Source: Amphibalanus amphitrite (Eukaryota > Arthropoda > Thecostraca > Balanomorpha > Balanidae). From it: a stretch of 64,000 nucleotides of DNA. The stretch is from contig NW_024882776.1 in NCBI RefSeq assembly GCF_019059575.1, positions 1-64,000 on the forward strand. Reading direction: 5' to 3'. Positions 1 to 9,406 of this stretch are shown here, in pieces (the stretch's first letter is position 1; each line of letters opens with the position of its first letter). Under the pieces are notes generated by a model. It ran no database searches. It was not told where the DNA came from and saw nothing but the letters and a program-made list of their open reading frames with translations. The position numbers and the translations under genes were made by a program.

Positions 1-474
1 CTATAAACAGGGGTCACGGACACCATTTTCATGTTCAGTGTGTCTAAACACTTGTAATCAGTGTTTGGGAGTGTTTATAATGTCTTTCGTCCAAAAGAGG
101 CGCATTTCAATTTTCTCCCATTGACTTATAATGGGGAGGTCGCAAACTTGATGACCTTAGGTCATCGATATCAAAATTATGAGTACATTTTGTACATGCT
201 ATGCTCTTAGCAATCGCTGAAAGCTTTAAAGCGATCTGTCACTCGGTGTAGCTATGACAGACATTGAAATTTTATTAGGTGAGGTCACTTCAAGTGACCT
301 GTTGACCTGACCTTGAATGACCTTGGTCTGAAATTTTCACAACAAGTGTAGAATCGATGTATGATAAGGTGTACCAAAAACGGCGGCGCTCCACGCCGCC
401 GTTTTGGAGATATTCGCAAAAAAAAAAACACAAAGGGGGTGGGGTGTTCAAACACCCCCCCAGCAGGGCGCGGG
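1..474 (-). mobile_element. T1 TTAA-type element, 3' part (starts before window)
   Basis: The right end reads CAGCAGGGCGCGGG followed by taaa, the reverse complement of the left end of the element at 5218. Inside are a G-run/C-run hairpin (435-460), a GC-rich hairpin of the type CGGCGGCG..CGCCGCC (380-405) and AGGTCA half-sites. The flanking TTAA has decayed to taaa. It is an inverted relative of the 5214-7587 element and supplies the empty site (about 68-93) for the element nested in that copy. No coding capacity is evident. Confidence 0.75.
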
Positions 475-1170
475 TAAAAAAAAACATATTTTGCGTGTTG
501 TGTACCTCCCAAGTAGTTTTCGAAATGCTCATTTTATAATAGATACATGCTAATTACTGGCTCGTCCTGTTTCGATCGGCAGTACTTGCGTCAAAATTGG
601 TAAAAAAGGTGGCCGTGGTAAGCAGTCAAATAAGCATCTGTAATTTGTAGTTTTTACCTCCTGCTGCTCCCCCCCCCCCCAGTTATTATTTTAAGACTTT
701 TCTTTTTTAGAAATGTAGATCACGTTGAGTGGAATCGAATGACTTTGAGTTTTGAAAATCAGCCGATTAAATCTCGAATATCAAGGGAGGTTCGTATACA
801 GTCCCCCCCCCCCCCTTCCCCCTGCCACTAGTAGGGATAGCCAGGAGCCTGCCACTAATACGGTTAAATAGTTATTGCTCATTCTACGTTACGTTATTTA
901 GGAAATTCAGCGCTCGGTATAACGAAACAGGCATGCGCTGGCTCCCAACCTAATGTGCCCTGGCTTTACCTCTCATTAACTATAATTTTTCCGTGACGTC
1001 TATCACACTGATAGTTATGCACATGAGGATGGAATGGAGACACTTACATTGTCAGGGCGCGTCTGTCGTTGCCGGCGGACATTGAGACGGACGGTGAGCG
1101 TCCCCTCTTATCTCGGCCCCCGCCGGGCTTTATCAGGCAAGTGTACCGGGTATATCAGTAGGTATGCCAG
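475..1170. other. Intergenic, upstream of unit A
   Basis: No convincing gene. It holds homopolymer C runs (about 669-681 and 803-815) and ordinary AT-rich sequence. Unlike units B and C, whose roughly 200 bp upstream of the TATA box match each other, the sequence before unit A matches them only in the last 60-100 bp, so unit A has a different distal promoter. Confidence 0.5.
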
Positions 1171-1172
1171 GA

Positions 1173-1234
1173 TATATCTACAGCGACGTCGGCCGGCCTC
1201 AGTCAGTCCGGGAGAGTCAGAGCAGCCGGCAGCC
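1173..1234 (+). promoter_or_regulatory. Unit A core promoter and 5' UTR
   Basis: A degenerate TATA-like box (ATATATC, 1172-1178) lies about 28-30 bp before an initiator TCAGTC whose A is 1201. The 60 bp from here to the ATG are nearly identical in front of all three units. A start site at about 1201 leaves a short 5' UTR of about 34 nt and makes the ATG at 1235 the first AUG. The open frame further upstream (from 1034) would then be untranslated. Confidence 0.6.
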
Positions 1235-3389
1235 ATGTCACGAGCTGACTTGTTCGGTGTGGGGAAGGAGGAGCGGAAGAGGAGGCTGGAACGGTGCTTT
1301 GACTGGAGAGTAAGGAATCTGGTGCAGAAGTATGTATCGTGTGCACATCTCATCCCCGACACTCTGCTATTGGCAGCCGACATTCGGAACAACCACTCCA
1401 CCAGGTGGCAGGACTACTGTACCGAGGCTGAGGTAAGCCACGCTGTCACCGGGCTGCTAGATTATCCGCTAATGGCAGCCCTACAGGATATCAGTGACGC
1501 CACCGCCACCAGTTGTCGACACTGCCAACCCAACCACGCCCTCAGAGTTGCCTCCATCAATCCATCAGGCAGCAGTGCCGAGGGGCTAACGGACGGGATA
1601 GTGGGCGTTGGTGGAACGTCAGATTTTGATCTGATGTTCGAGTTCGACGCTCCATTCCAATGGGCGGCGCTCGGAACGAGAGAGGAGCCGGCCGTTATTA
1701 CTCCACAGTCTGCACCACAGATATGGGCTCGACCGACCAAAAACCCTGGCTTTGTGACACTGCACTGGGTCAAGACGACTAAATGCAGTCATGATAAGCC
1801 CCTGGAGGTCTTGCCGGCCGACTCTATCCGCCAGCTAATGGTGGCATTATGTCGGATTATGAAGAGCGGCAAAATCAGTACCGCCGGACCAGCTGTCAAC
1901 GTCAAGAGATCAAATGATGTTACAGACGGAGGCATGGACTTTGTGCCGTGCATTCTTGTGCGCGGGTGGTGGCCGGCAGAGGAACAGCTCGACAGCTGCC
2001 ACCTGGAGGTGGACTTCCCGCCAGCAGCGGCTAGGGCTGACATCCGACGATTCGGAGTTCACCTTGTGCCGACCGGCCGGCACGGCAGTGACACCGAGTT
2101 TATCGAGTTTCGGATTTCCTTCTCACGGGCGGAGGTGATCACGGTTCGCTACCTCGCTCCAGTCATACGAGCGGCTATTGTGGCAGTAAAAGACATGAAA
2201 AATACTTTTAAAAAGAACGAGGTCATGAGCGACGATGTACCGCTGAAGTCATACTTTATAAAAACGGCCGGGCTGTGGCTGGCTCAAACCACGCCAGCAG
2301 GAATGTGGAAAGGCGTCACAGACGGTGTCAACAAAATACTTGACTGGCTGGAGAACAAATTGAACGCCGGGAAAATGCCCTGTTTTTTCGATCATAACAT
2401 CGATGTGGCAGCTGAACTCAGCACCGTAGAGCGGCGGGCTATCATTGACGCAGTACGGCTGATGAGGGATCATGTCACGATCCTTCTGATGGCAAGCTGT
2501 GTGTATCGGTGGGATGTGGATCTGCTGCTGGAGGGCGGGCTAGAGCAACTCACAGAGCGCCAGCTGGAGTCCCAGCTGCGGCTCCGACTTGGAAGGACGC
2601 TCGTCCGACAGGCTGTGGTTGACGGTGTCCGTTTCCGCCACACAGCTCCGTGCTGGGAGTGCTGGTGGAAGGAAAACATCCCTCCACTGGTCCGCACAGC
2701 CCCACTTCTACTACAGTGGCGGCATTACACCGAATCAGGAGCATACCTGCAGCAGTGTCTCATATTTATGGCGTGGGTAGTGGTCGACTCGGCAGACCTC
2801 CTGGACGGGACGCCGATGACATCACAGGTCAATGACATCGTCACGCTGGACGTGGGCCCCCTGATACAACTCCTCACCAGATCTGACCTCGATCTCCTGC
2901 TGGGTGACCCGGACAAGGTTGCCACCTGGTGGCGTAAGCAGCTGCGGCGGCCGCTGGAGGAGCGGCCGGCCGGACTGACCGCCAAGCCGGACACGTCGCG
3001 GGGCCGTGCCGAGGTGCTGCTTCGGCCTGAGCTGCTGCTGCAGGCTGTGCGAGTGAACGTACCGGGTAAGATGGCCTGGTGGCGGGATATCGACCAGAGA
3101 GAGAAAAACAGATGGATGAAAAACTTCCGACCAATATATACCTACCAGGAGACTCGGGAGAAGTTGGAGCAGCACATCTACACTAACCTGCATAAGTTGC
3201 TTCATGACGATCTACCAGAGATGGACGCCGCGTCTGTGGACGCCACGGCCGGACTCTGGCGCCGCAGGCTGCAGCAGCTGCTGTCCGGTGACCGGCTGCG
3301 GACGATCTACAACGCAATCACCGGCTGGTGGCCGGACCGGTGGGAGATGACGTCGCACTACCTGGCGGTGCACGAGGCCGACTCAGAGG
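1235..3389 (+). CDS. Unit A exon 1: Mab-21/cGAS-like nucleotidyltransferase
   Basis: Encodes residues 1-718 plus the first base of codon 719. Seen in the sequence: GSSAEGL at residues 112-118, the metal-binding DFDLMFEF (D130, D132) and a third acid in LEVDFPPA (D260). These match the cGAS/Mab-21 pattern G-S..E/D-x-D..D, and human cGAS has the comparable EFDVMF. A helical C-terminal segment begins near KSYFIKTAGLWLAQ. Known for the family: proteins with this triad make cyclic or linear oligonucleotides after sensing nucleic acid, although many Mab-21 members have no demonstrated activity. The start MSRADLFG was chosen because it is conserved in all three paralogs and lies just after a TATA/initiator pair. 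Exon 1 ends at AGAGG|GTAAGA. Sensor function is inferred; fold assignment is fairly secure. Confidence 0.85.
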
Positions 3390-3652
3390 GTAAGACGATA
3401 GTGACGCCAACCAATGCTTTAATCCGTCGTTTCATTTGCTTTTAAGTTCCAGTGTCATTCAAGAAACGACTGAGAAATACCTACTATGTAGTGAAATGGA
3501 TGAAAATCGATATGCGTCCAATGTTGTGATCTTCCCGCGGTCAGATCCTGTTTATTCATTCTATCATTGAGTTTTAGTTGTTTAGTGCTAAGCAGTTCGT
3601 CGGTTCAACGATATTTATAGCTGATATTTTCTACCTAATTGGTATGTTTCAG
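3390..3652 (+). other. Unit A intron 1
   Basis: GT at 3390-3391 (GTAAGA) and AG at 3651-3652 (TATGTTTCAG). The same splice sites occur in units B and C. Splicing keeps the frame, with codon 719 split 1+2. Unit B carries a T2 element at the homologous intron; here the matching site reads ttgtttagtg and is empty. Confidence 0.75.
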
Positions 3653-4591
3653 ATTCGGAGCATGACGACGACGGTCAGGCCGGTGGCGAGGAGCTACGCA
3701 GCGCAGACGAGGACCAGACATCAGGGGGTCTGCCCAGCCATCAGCGAGAGAAATGGCAGCAGCTGGAGCGACAGCACCAGCAGCTGTGTCAGCAGCTGGA
3801 GCGGCGGGGTCACGGGGAAAGGAGGAGTCTCAACCAGCAGCATGATGAGGAGCGCCGGCGTCTGGAGCGGATTCATGACAGAAAGTGGCAGAGCATGGAA
3901 ATGCGGCACCATGACGAGCGGAAGAGGCTCCATCAGCGGCACGAGAGTGCTACCAGGTGCGTGGAGCTGCAGTATCAGGGACAGGCGCAGCAAGCGAGAC
4001 GTCAGAGGCAGTTGGAGCTGCTGGACCGGAGAAACCGAAGGCAGTTAGCAGTACTGGAGCGACAGCACCAAATAGAGTGGGGAGACCTGGAGCAGAAGGT
4101 CCAAACGCAGTGGAACAAACTGAAACAGAAACACCTCAGGGAGTCACAAGAGCTGGAGGAGAGATACCCGAACATGCAGTCCGGGGAGGAGCTGGATCAG
4201 CTGATGGAGGAGTGCAGCAGGAGGCGTCGGCAGCTGCGGAAGGAGCTGGAGAAGGAGCTGGAGAAGGAGCTGGGGAAGGAGCTGGAGAAGGAGAAGAAGA
4301 AGGAACTGGAGAAGGAGCTGGAGAAGGAGGAGGAGAAGGAGCTGGAGAAGGAGAAGAAGAAGGAGCTGGAGAAGGAGCTGGAGAAGGAGAAGGAGATGGA
4401 GAAGAAGAAAGAGCTGGAGAAGAAGAAAGAGCTGGAGAAGGAGAAGGAGAAGGGGAAGGAGCTGGAGAAGGAGAAGGAGATGGAGAAGAAGCTGGAGAAG
4501 GAGAAGGAGCTGGAGAATGAGAAGGAAAGCAGGAAGGTGCAGGAGAAGAACTTCAAAGTGAAGAAGGAGGATGATAAGCCAGTTGAGCGTG
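3653..4591 (+). CDS. Unit A exon 2: charged coiled-coil / Lys-Glu repeat domain
   Basis: 939 nt (313 codons), so the reading phase is the same at both ends. Translation begins with an acidic stretch (SEHDDDGQAGGEE), continues as a Q/R/E/H-rich amphipathic helix (KWQQLERQHQQL and RRQRQLELLDRRN), and ends in a long run of ELEKE/KKE units encoded by a GAG-AAG-GAG-CTG repeat (about 4234-4520). The Lys/Glu pattern could form a coiled coil or a single alpha-helix (ER/K type). No enzyme motif is visible. The exon ends at GAGCGTG|GTAAGG. It is clearly part of the same gene, because the frame passes through both splice junctions without a stop and the arrangement is repeated in the paralogs. Its role in oligomerisation or scaffold formation is inferred. 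Confidence 0.75.
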
Positions 4592-4777
4592 GTAAGGTTT
4601 AGTGTTAATAACATTGCCTGTCAACAATTTTGCAGCTGAATCATATGCGCAGTCACGTGCTTTACATATCCTATGTTAATTTTATAGCAGGAGACTATTT
4701 GAAAATGAATAAAAACACCCTACAACCCTTTCATTCAGAATCTGTATAGGTATTGACTATTGTCCTTCTGATTTCAG

Positions 4778-5136
4778 ACAAGCAAAAGCGACAACAACGA
4801 CGACGACAACAACAACAGCAACATCAACAACAACGACGACAACAACAACAACAACAAGAACAACAACAACAACAACAACAACAGCGACGACGACGTCGTC
4901 AACAACAACATGAACCAGAACCACGGCAGCAGGAGCGGCAGCCGAGCCGGCGCTGTCAACACCTGCGGAACCTGGTAGAGGTAACGCGAAGACACCGCCA
5001 GCAGCTCATCCAGCTCCAGGAGCGGCACAACCAGGAGCTGGAGGAGCAGAGCAGACGTCACCGGCAGGAGCGGCAGGATCTGGAGCGGCGCCTCAGCCGC
5101 CGGCGGCACGGCCAGGAGCGGCGCAACGGACAATGA
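4778..5136 (+). CDS. Unit A exon 3: poly-Gln/Arg tract and terminal helix with stop
   Basis: Acceptor TGATTTCAG at 4769-4777. The split codon (G + AC) gives Asp and then KQKRQQ, followed by a CAA/CGA-encoded Gln/Arg tract (about 4788-4905). The exon closes with an R/Q/E/L-rich helix (RRHRQQLIQLQERHNQELEEQ) and ends HGQERRNGQ at a TGA (5134-5136). Exons 1-3 together predict 1150 aa with no internal stop. The last helix resembles the exon 2 helix in composition and may have arisen from it. A donor GTGAG|GTAATT lies 10 nt past the stop (GT at 5147), so this exon probably runs to 5146 and the 3' UTR is spliced. Confidence 0.72.
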
Positions 5137-5213
5137 CCGGCGTGAGGTAATTTCGTAGTGGAAAATTATTCCAGTATTCTACGTTTTCATTACATGATAA
5201 CGAGAAAATACTG

Positions 5214-7587
5214 TTAACCCGCGCCCTGCTGGGGGGGGGGGGGTGTTTGAACATCCCCCTGTGGTTTTTCGCGGATATCTCAAAAACGGCGGCGCGGAGC
5301 GCCGCCGTTTTTGGTACACCTTATTATACATCAATTCTACACATGTTGTAAAAATTTCAGACCAAGGTCATTCATGGTCAGGTCACCAGGTCACTTGAAG
5401 TGACCTCACCTCATAAAAAGTTTCAATGTCTGCCATAGCTACACCGAGTGACCGATCGCTTTGAAACTTTCAGCGATTACTAAGAGCAATAGCATGTACA
5501 AAATTTATATCTCAGAATTTTGATATCGATGACCTAAGGTCAGGTCAATTTTGCGACCTCCCCATTATAAGTCAATGGGAGAAAATTGAAATGCGTCTCT
5601 TTTGGACGAAAGGCATTAACCCGCGCCCTGATGGGGGGGCCATTTTGGCCCCCCTGTGGTTTTTCTTAAATAGCGAGAAAACGGCGGCGCGCAGCGCCGC
5701 CAAATTTTGGGTACCTTACCGGGCATCAATTTGACACCTTCACACAAAATTTCAAGTCACAGGTCACCTCAGGTCAGGAGTTATTGAGGTCAAACTGAGG
5801 TCATGTTCGTGTAAAAATGAGCAAAAAACATGACATCTTGAAACGCTCACCAATTCTACAGTTACAAGCAATTTTAAAGTTCTTTATGTGGTTGTGTAGA
5901 AAAAAGACGGCGCTACAAAACTGCTATCTCGGATTTTTGAAATTTTGGGATTTTGACCCCCAAAAATCAAAAAAATTGATTTTTTTAGAAAAACTCAAAG
6001 AAATTCCAAAAAAATTTCGAATTTCGAAAAAAACCGGAATATATGTGATAGTCCCTGCGCTCTTCCATATACATACTAAATTTTAGATCGATACCTCTTT
6101 TTTTGGCCAAGTTATAGCGAAAAAACTGTTAAAAATTGATGACGTCAAATTTTTGAACTCAATTTTTAGCAATTCTAGACCTTGTAGCGCAAAACGGAGA
6201 CCACCATTGAACTCCCCGTGACGAGCTGCATCGAATCGATACCCATTTTATGCAAACATATCAACTTTGAAATTTGACCTAATTTGACCTGACCTTGACC
6301 TGACCTTGATCTGACCTTGACCAAAACGTGACCTAAGCTGGCCCTAAAGTCTGTCTGACCCACATAATCGCATTTGTCATGTAAAATGGACCATAAAACA
6401 TGTATCACATGACACTTTCATATTGTGACCCCCCCAGTGACCTGACCTCTGTGACCTGACCTGGTATCAGTGACCTCAAATAGCAAAATATGTGTTTGAA
6501 GAACATTTCCCCATCGATGATTTTCAATGAAATGCATTTTACACGATTTTACAGCGCATTTCTTGAAATGCCTGTAAACGGTGAAAATTCGACCTTTGAC
6601 CTGACCTGTGACGTCATCGGTTTGACCGAGGTCAATGAAATTGGGTCACAAGGTAGTTCCCCGTTGGGGCTATCCAACACCGTTTACCGCTTGTCGCTAT
6701 GTTGCGTGGTTCTCGAGATCTGAGGGGGGGGCCAAAATGGCCCCCCCCCCATCAGACCGCGTTGCTCTGCAGACCCCATCTGGGCGCGGGTTAAAAACAC
6801 TCCCAAACACTGAATTACAAGTGGTTTAGACACACTGAACATGAAAATGGTGTCCGTGACCCCTGGTTATGCCCCTGAGGTCATCTTAGGTCACGAATGG
6901 TATCTAACAGTTTTTCGCAAATAACTTTTGATAGAGGCATGCTAGAGCGATGAAAACGCCTTAGATGTGTTCAGCTCGACGATACGGATCGACTGATATG
7001 CAACATGACCCTTTCCGGTCAGGTCATGACCTTGACCTGAGGTCAAATTTTCAAGTTGACCTTTCAAGGTCAAGTTATAGTTCATTCGATGCGTCTTGAC
7101 GAGAGGAACACGATGCCGGTAAAAGTAAGCTCGTACAAGGTTTGGGTCAAAAGTTATTGCAGAAAAACTGTTTCCGAAAAAATCGGCTTTTTTGCAGTTT
7201 TTACCCCCTGCAGGCAAAACCGTTGACGCTAGGTCAAATCTGAGGGAATAACTCAGAAAGAGCGTTAATAGGGCTATCGAATGCGCTTTTCCGCAGCGCT
7301 GTAGCTCTATTGGTTCCCGAGTTATGCGTTAGCTTCTTGGAAATTGTCGACATTCGACCTGGAGATCGGCGAAATTTTGCCTTCAATGACCTCTGGTGAC
7401 CTGACCTTTGACCTGACCAAAAAATTGACTGAAATGATTTCGTCATTATTTTTTACGCTCTTTCGAACGCCGCCTTCTGCGTATCGCTACGTGGCCCAGG
7501 AGCCGAGTTAGAAGGTGGGGTGTTTGAACACCCCCCCCCCCCCAGCAGGGCGTGGCAATCCAGGACCCCCAGCCGGGCGCGGGTTAA
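5214..7587 (+). mobile_element. T1 TTAA element in the 3' UTR intron of unit A (host of a nested element)
   Basis: TTAA at 5214-5217 is followed by CCCGCGCCCTGCTGGGG, and the right end GGGCGCGGG is followed by TTAA at 7584-7587. Just inside are a G-run..C-run inverted pair (5228-5265) and a GC hairpin (5286-5310). The interior is rich in TGACCT/AGGTCA. Unit C shows the empty site (tgttgTTAAtaaatatg at about 24236). A second element (5620-6790) is inserted inside it. Low coding potential; presumably mobilised in trans by a piggyBac-type transposase, which is not present in the window. Confidence 0.8.
5616..6794 (+). mobile_element. Nested T1-like element with TTAA duplication
   Basis: Left TTAA 5616-5619 then CCCGCGCCCTGATGGGG. 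The right end CCCATCTGGGCGCGGG is followed by TTAA 6791-6794. Removing the element plus one TTAA joins ggcattaa to aaacactccc, which corresponds to the uninterrupted inverted copy at 68-93 with two substitutions. The interior holds the GC hairpin (5682-5702), tandem TGACCT (6270-6330, 6430-6475) and TGACGTCA sites. Confidence 0.85.
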
Positions 7588-7685
7588 TATGAACTAGTAA
7601 ATACGTGTATTGTATTTTTCATGTTGTTTCGGTTGTCAAAGGCCTCATATTTGATTTATACAAGCCTGTTCTGTTTGTGTTTCAG

Positions 7686-7793
7686 GATACCAGCGGAATC
7701 ACGGACAAACTCAGGGAGGCGCCACTACGGAGAACATGTCGAGAGCGAGATATTTGTAGCATCAGACATGGCGGAAATACGTCGCTAGTGTAG
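7686..7793 (+). other. Unit A exon 4 (putative 3' UTR exon)
   Basis: A pyrimidine-rich acceptor TGTTTCAG (ending 7685) precedes a block that is nearly identical in all three units. It lies downstream of the TGA, so it should be 3' UTR if exon 3 uses the GTGAG|GTAATT donor. One frame of the block is open for about 35 codons, ends in the same TAG in all three copies and differs by few residues, so use as an alternative coding exon cannot be excluded. The 3' end is not defined; no AATAAA is evident close by. Confidence 0.5.
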
Positions 7794-9340
7794 ATGCTGA
7801 GATTGATAAAACGAGACCAGGTGCATTTTTATTAATGCTTATCAGGTCAGTGCTCATGTGATGGCGATGTTAGCAATGCATATAGAGTTTGTTTAGTCAT
7901 GGTTGATATAAGTGACATATATGTTGTGTTTACGACTGAAAAATGTAGTTTGAGTAATGCTATAGATGGTGACATTGATGTTGGCTCTCCCAACACCGTA
8001 TGTTGGTTATGGGCTGTTTTTCATAACGCATGTATTGTGCATTGTTGTGAAGCTCTGTAAATACTATACAAACAGACGTTCCCATCCCCATCTTTCGATG
8101 ACCGGACATAAGGCCCGCTGTCGGCGTGGTGATGGGAATCTGTGTAACGAACCATTACATCGAAGCCATTGAATATGTTGGCTACTGGAAGCAATGTACA
8201 TAGTATCAGAACGAAATACGAGTAACCTATACAAAGGCGACGAGACACCGGGCTCCACCGATAGCGCTGCTCCGAACCGCCGCGTCTAACACAGGAAGGG
8301 TGACGGCCACTGCAGCCGCAGCTGGCCAGGAAGGACGTCAGATAGGATGGCTGGCACCGCCGTCTCCACTAGCCGCAGGCAGGATGGTGCGGTTGGCGTG
8401 GCGCCGGTCCGAGAGGGGGAAGGGGACGGTGACATCATCCAGTCTGGAAAACACTGCGCAAAATAGATGCGACGCGACTTGCTCGGTTGAGGTCACATGA
8501 TCATGACAGCCTGTGGCTTTTTGGTCAGGTTAGTGAAATTTGAGAATGTGAAACAGATCTTCGGTACATGTACATACACATTACACATTGCTAGTTGCAA
8601 ATGCAATCGTCAAAACTATTTCACTACTTTCATGACCTTCAGTGACCTAAGGGTCAGCAGTGACTTCACCCCGGCCGCCAGTCCACCGTGGCTGCAGCGG
8701 TCCTCGCCTCCATGACCATTGCCTCAGACATACGAGAGGATTGATAAAGTCTAGTGCCGAGTGTCCCAATAGGTACAGCCCACCGCTAAAGTAATGTAGG
8801 GTTTTACCAATCTCAACGGTTGGCTTTGACTGGCGATTGTTTAATGCGGAGTGATCGAAAAGAAGATGTCAATAGCTAAAGTTGCAGCTGCAAGGGTGAC
8901 GATACATATAAGCTACATTCAAAGTTTCATTGTAGTCTGGCTAATCGTTCCTAAGCTTCAGAAGCAGAACATACCCATGACTGAAACTCCACATTACTTT
9001 TGCTGTGGACTGTACTATTGAGCGCAGAATCCGCACTCATACCGGGACCGAAGCGGGGCAGGCCTGGTGTATCAGAGAGTGTACCGATTAGTGTGATGCG
9101 GAACCATATCCCATCTAGTCGGCTGCTGATCTCCCAGGTACTAGTGACAACTCAGATCTCTCAGTACTACAACTTAGATCTCTCAGTACTAGTGACAACA
9201 CAAGGACATGTGGATTTACATCAAACTATATCTCCAACAATAGCGCTGCCACCGACTTCACCACTGCATCGCGTCAGTCGCTGCCACTGGACGGACACGG
9301 GCACAGAGCGTTCCGTCTTATCTGTGTTCCTGTCGGGGTC
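7794..9340. other. Intergenic A-B with blocks conserved between units
   Basis: No additional gene recognised. Blocks at about 7833-8100, 8220-8360 and 8640-8740 recur after units B and C in the same order, so they belong to the duplicated unit. The TTAA at 7832-7835 (tttttaTTAAtgctta) is the empty counterpart of the double insertion in unit C. At 9120-9215 a short motif (actagtgacaa / agatctctcagtact) is repeated two or three times. Confidence 0.55.
8220..8360 (+). repeat. Conserved downstream block of the gene unit (copy A)
   Basis: The segment containing CACCGATAGCGCTGCTCC and CAGCCGCAGCTGGCC is found after unit A (here), after B (about 18180-18300), after C (about 26948-27250) and inverted at about 62757-63058. 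It holds palindromic pieces (AGCGCT, CAGCTG). The function is unknown; its retention in all copies may simply reflect recent duplication. Confidence 0.6.
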
Positions 9341-9342
9341 GG

Positions 9343-9406
9343 TATATATCTACAGCGACGTCGGCCGGCCTTCGTCAGTCCGGGAGAGTCAGAGCAGCCG
9401 GCAGCC
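9343..9406 (+). promoter_or_regulatory. Unit B core promoter and 5' UTR
   Basis: TATATAT at 9343-9349, initiator TCAGTC at 9375-9380 (A at 9377), ATG 30 nt later. In units A and C an extra TCAGT four bases upstream gives the ideal 30-bp spacing; here it is changed to ttcgt. The 140 bp upstream of the TATA box closely match unit C. Confidence 0.6.

Noticed and set aside
1034-1234. In-frame N-terminal extension of the unit A enzyme
   Set aside because: It lies upstream of and across the TATA-like/initiator pair and is not conserved in unit B; MSRADL is common to all three.
4144-4614. Leu-rich minus-strand frame opposite exon 2
   Set aside because: Complement of the Lys-Glu repeat; the sense frame is spliced, conserved and in phase.
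7966-8258. Small frames in the A-B spacer as genes
   Set aside because: The block is conserved in B and C as DNA, but the frames differ in length and position among units.
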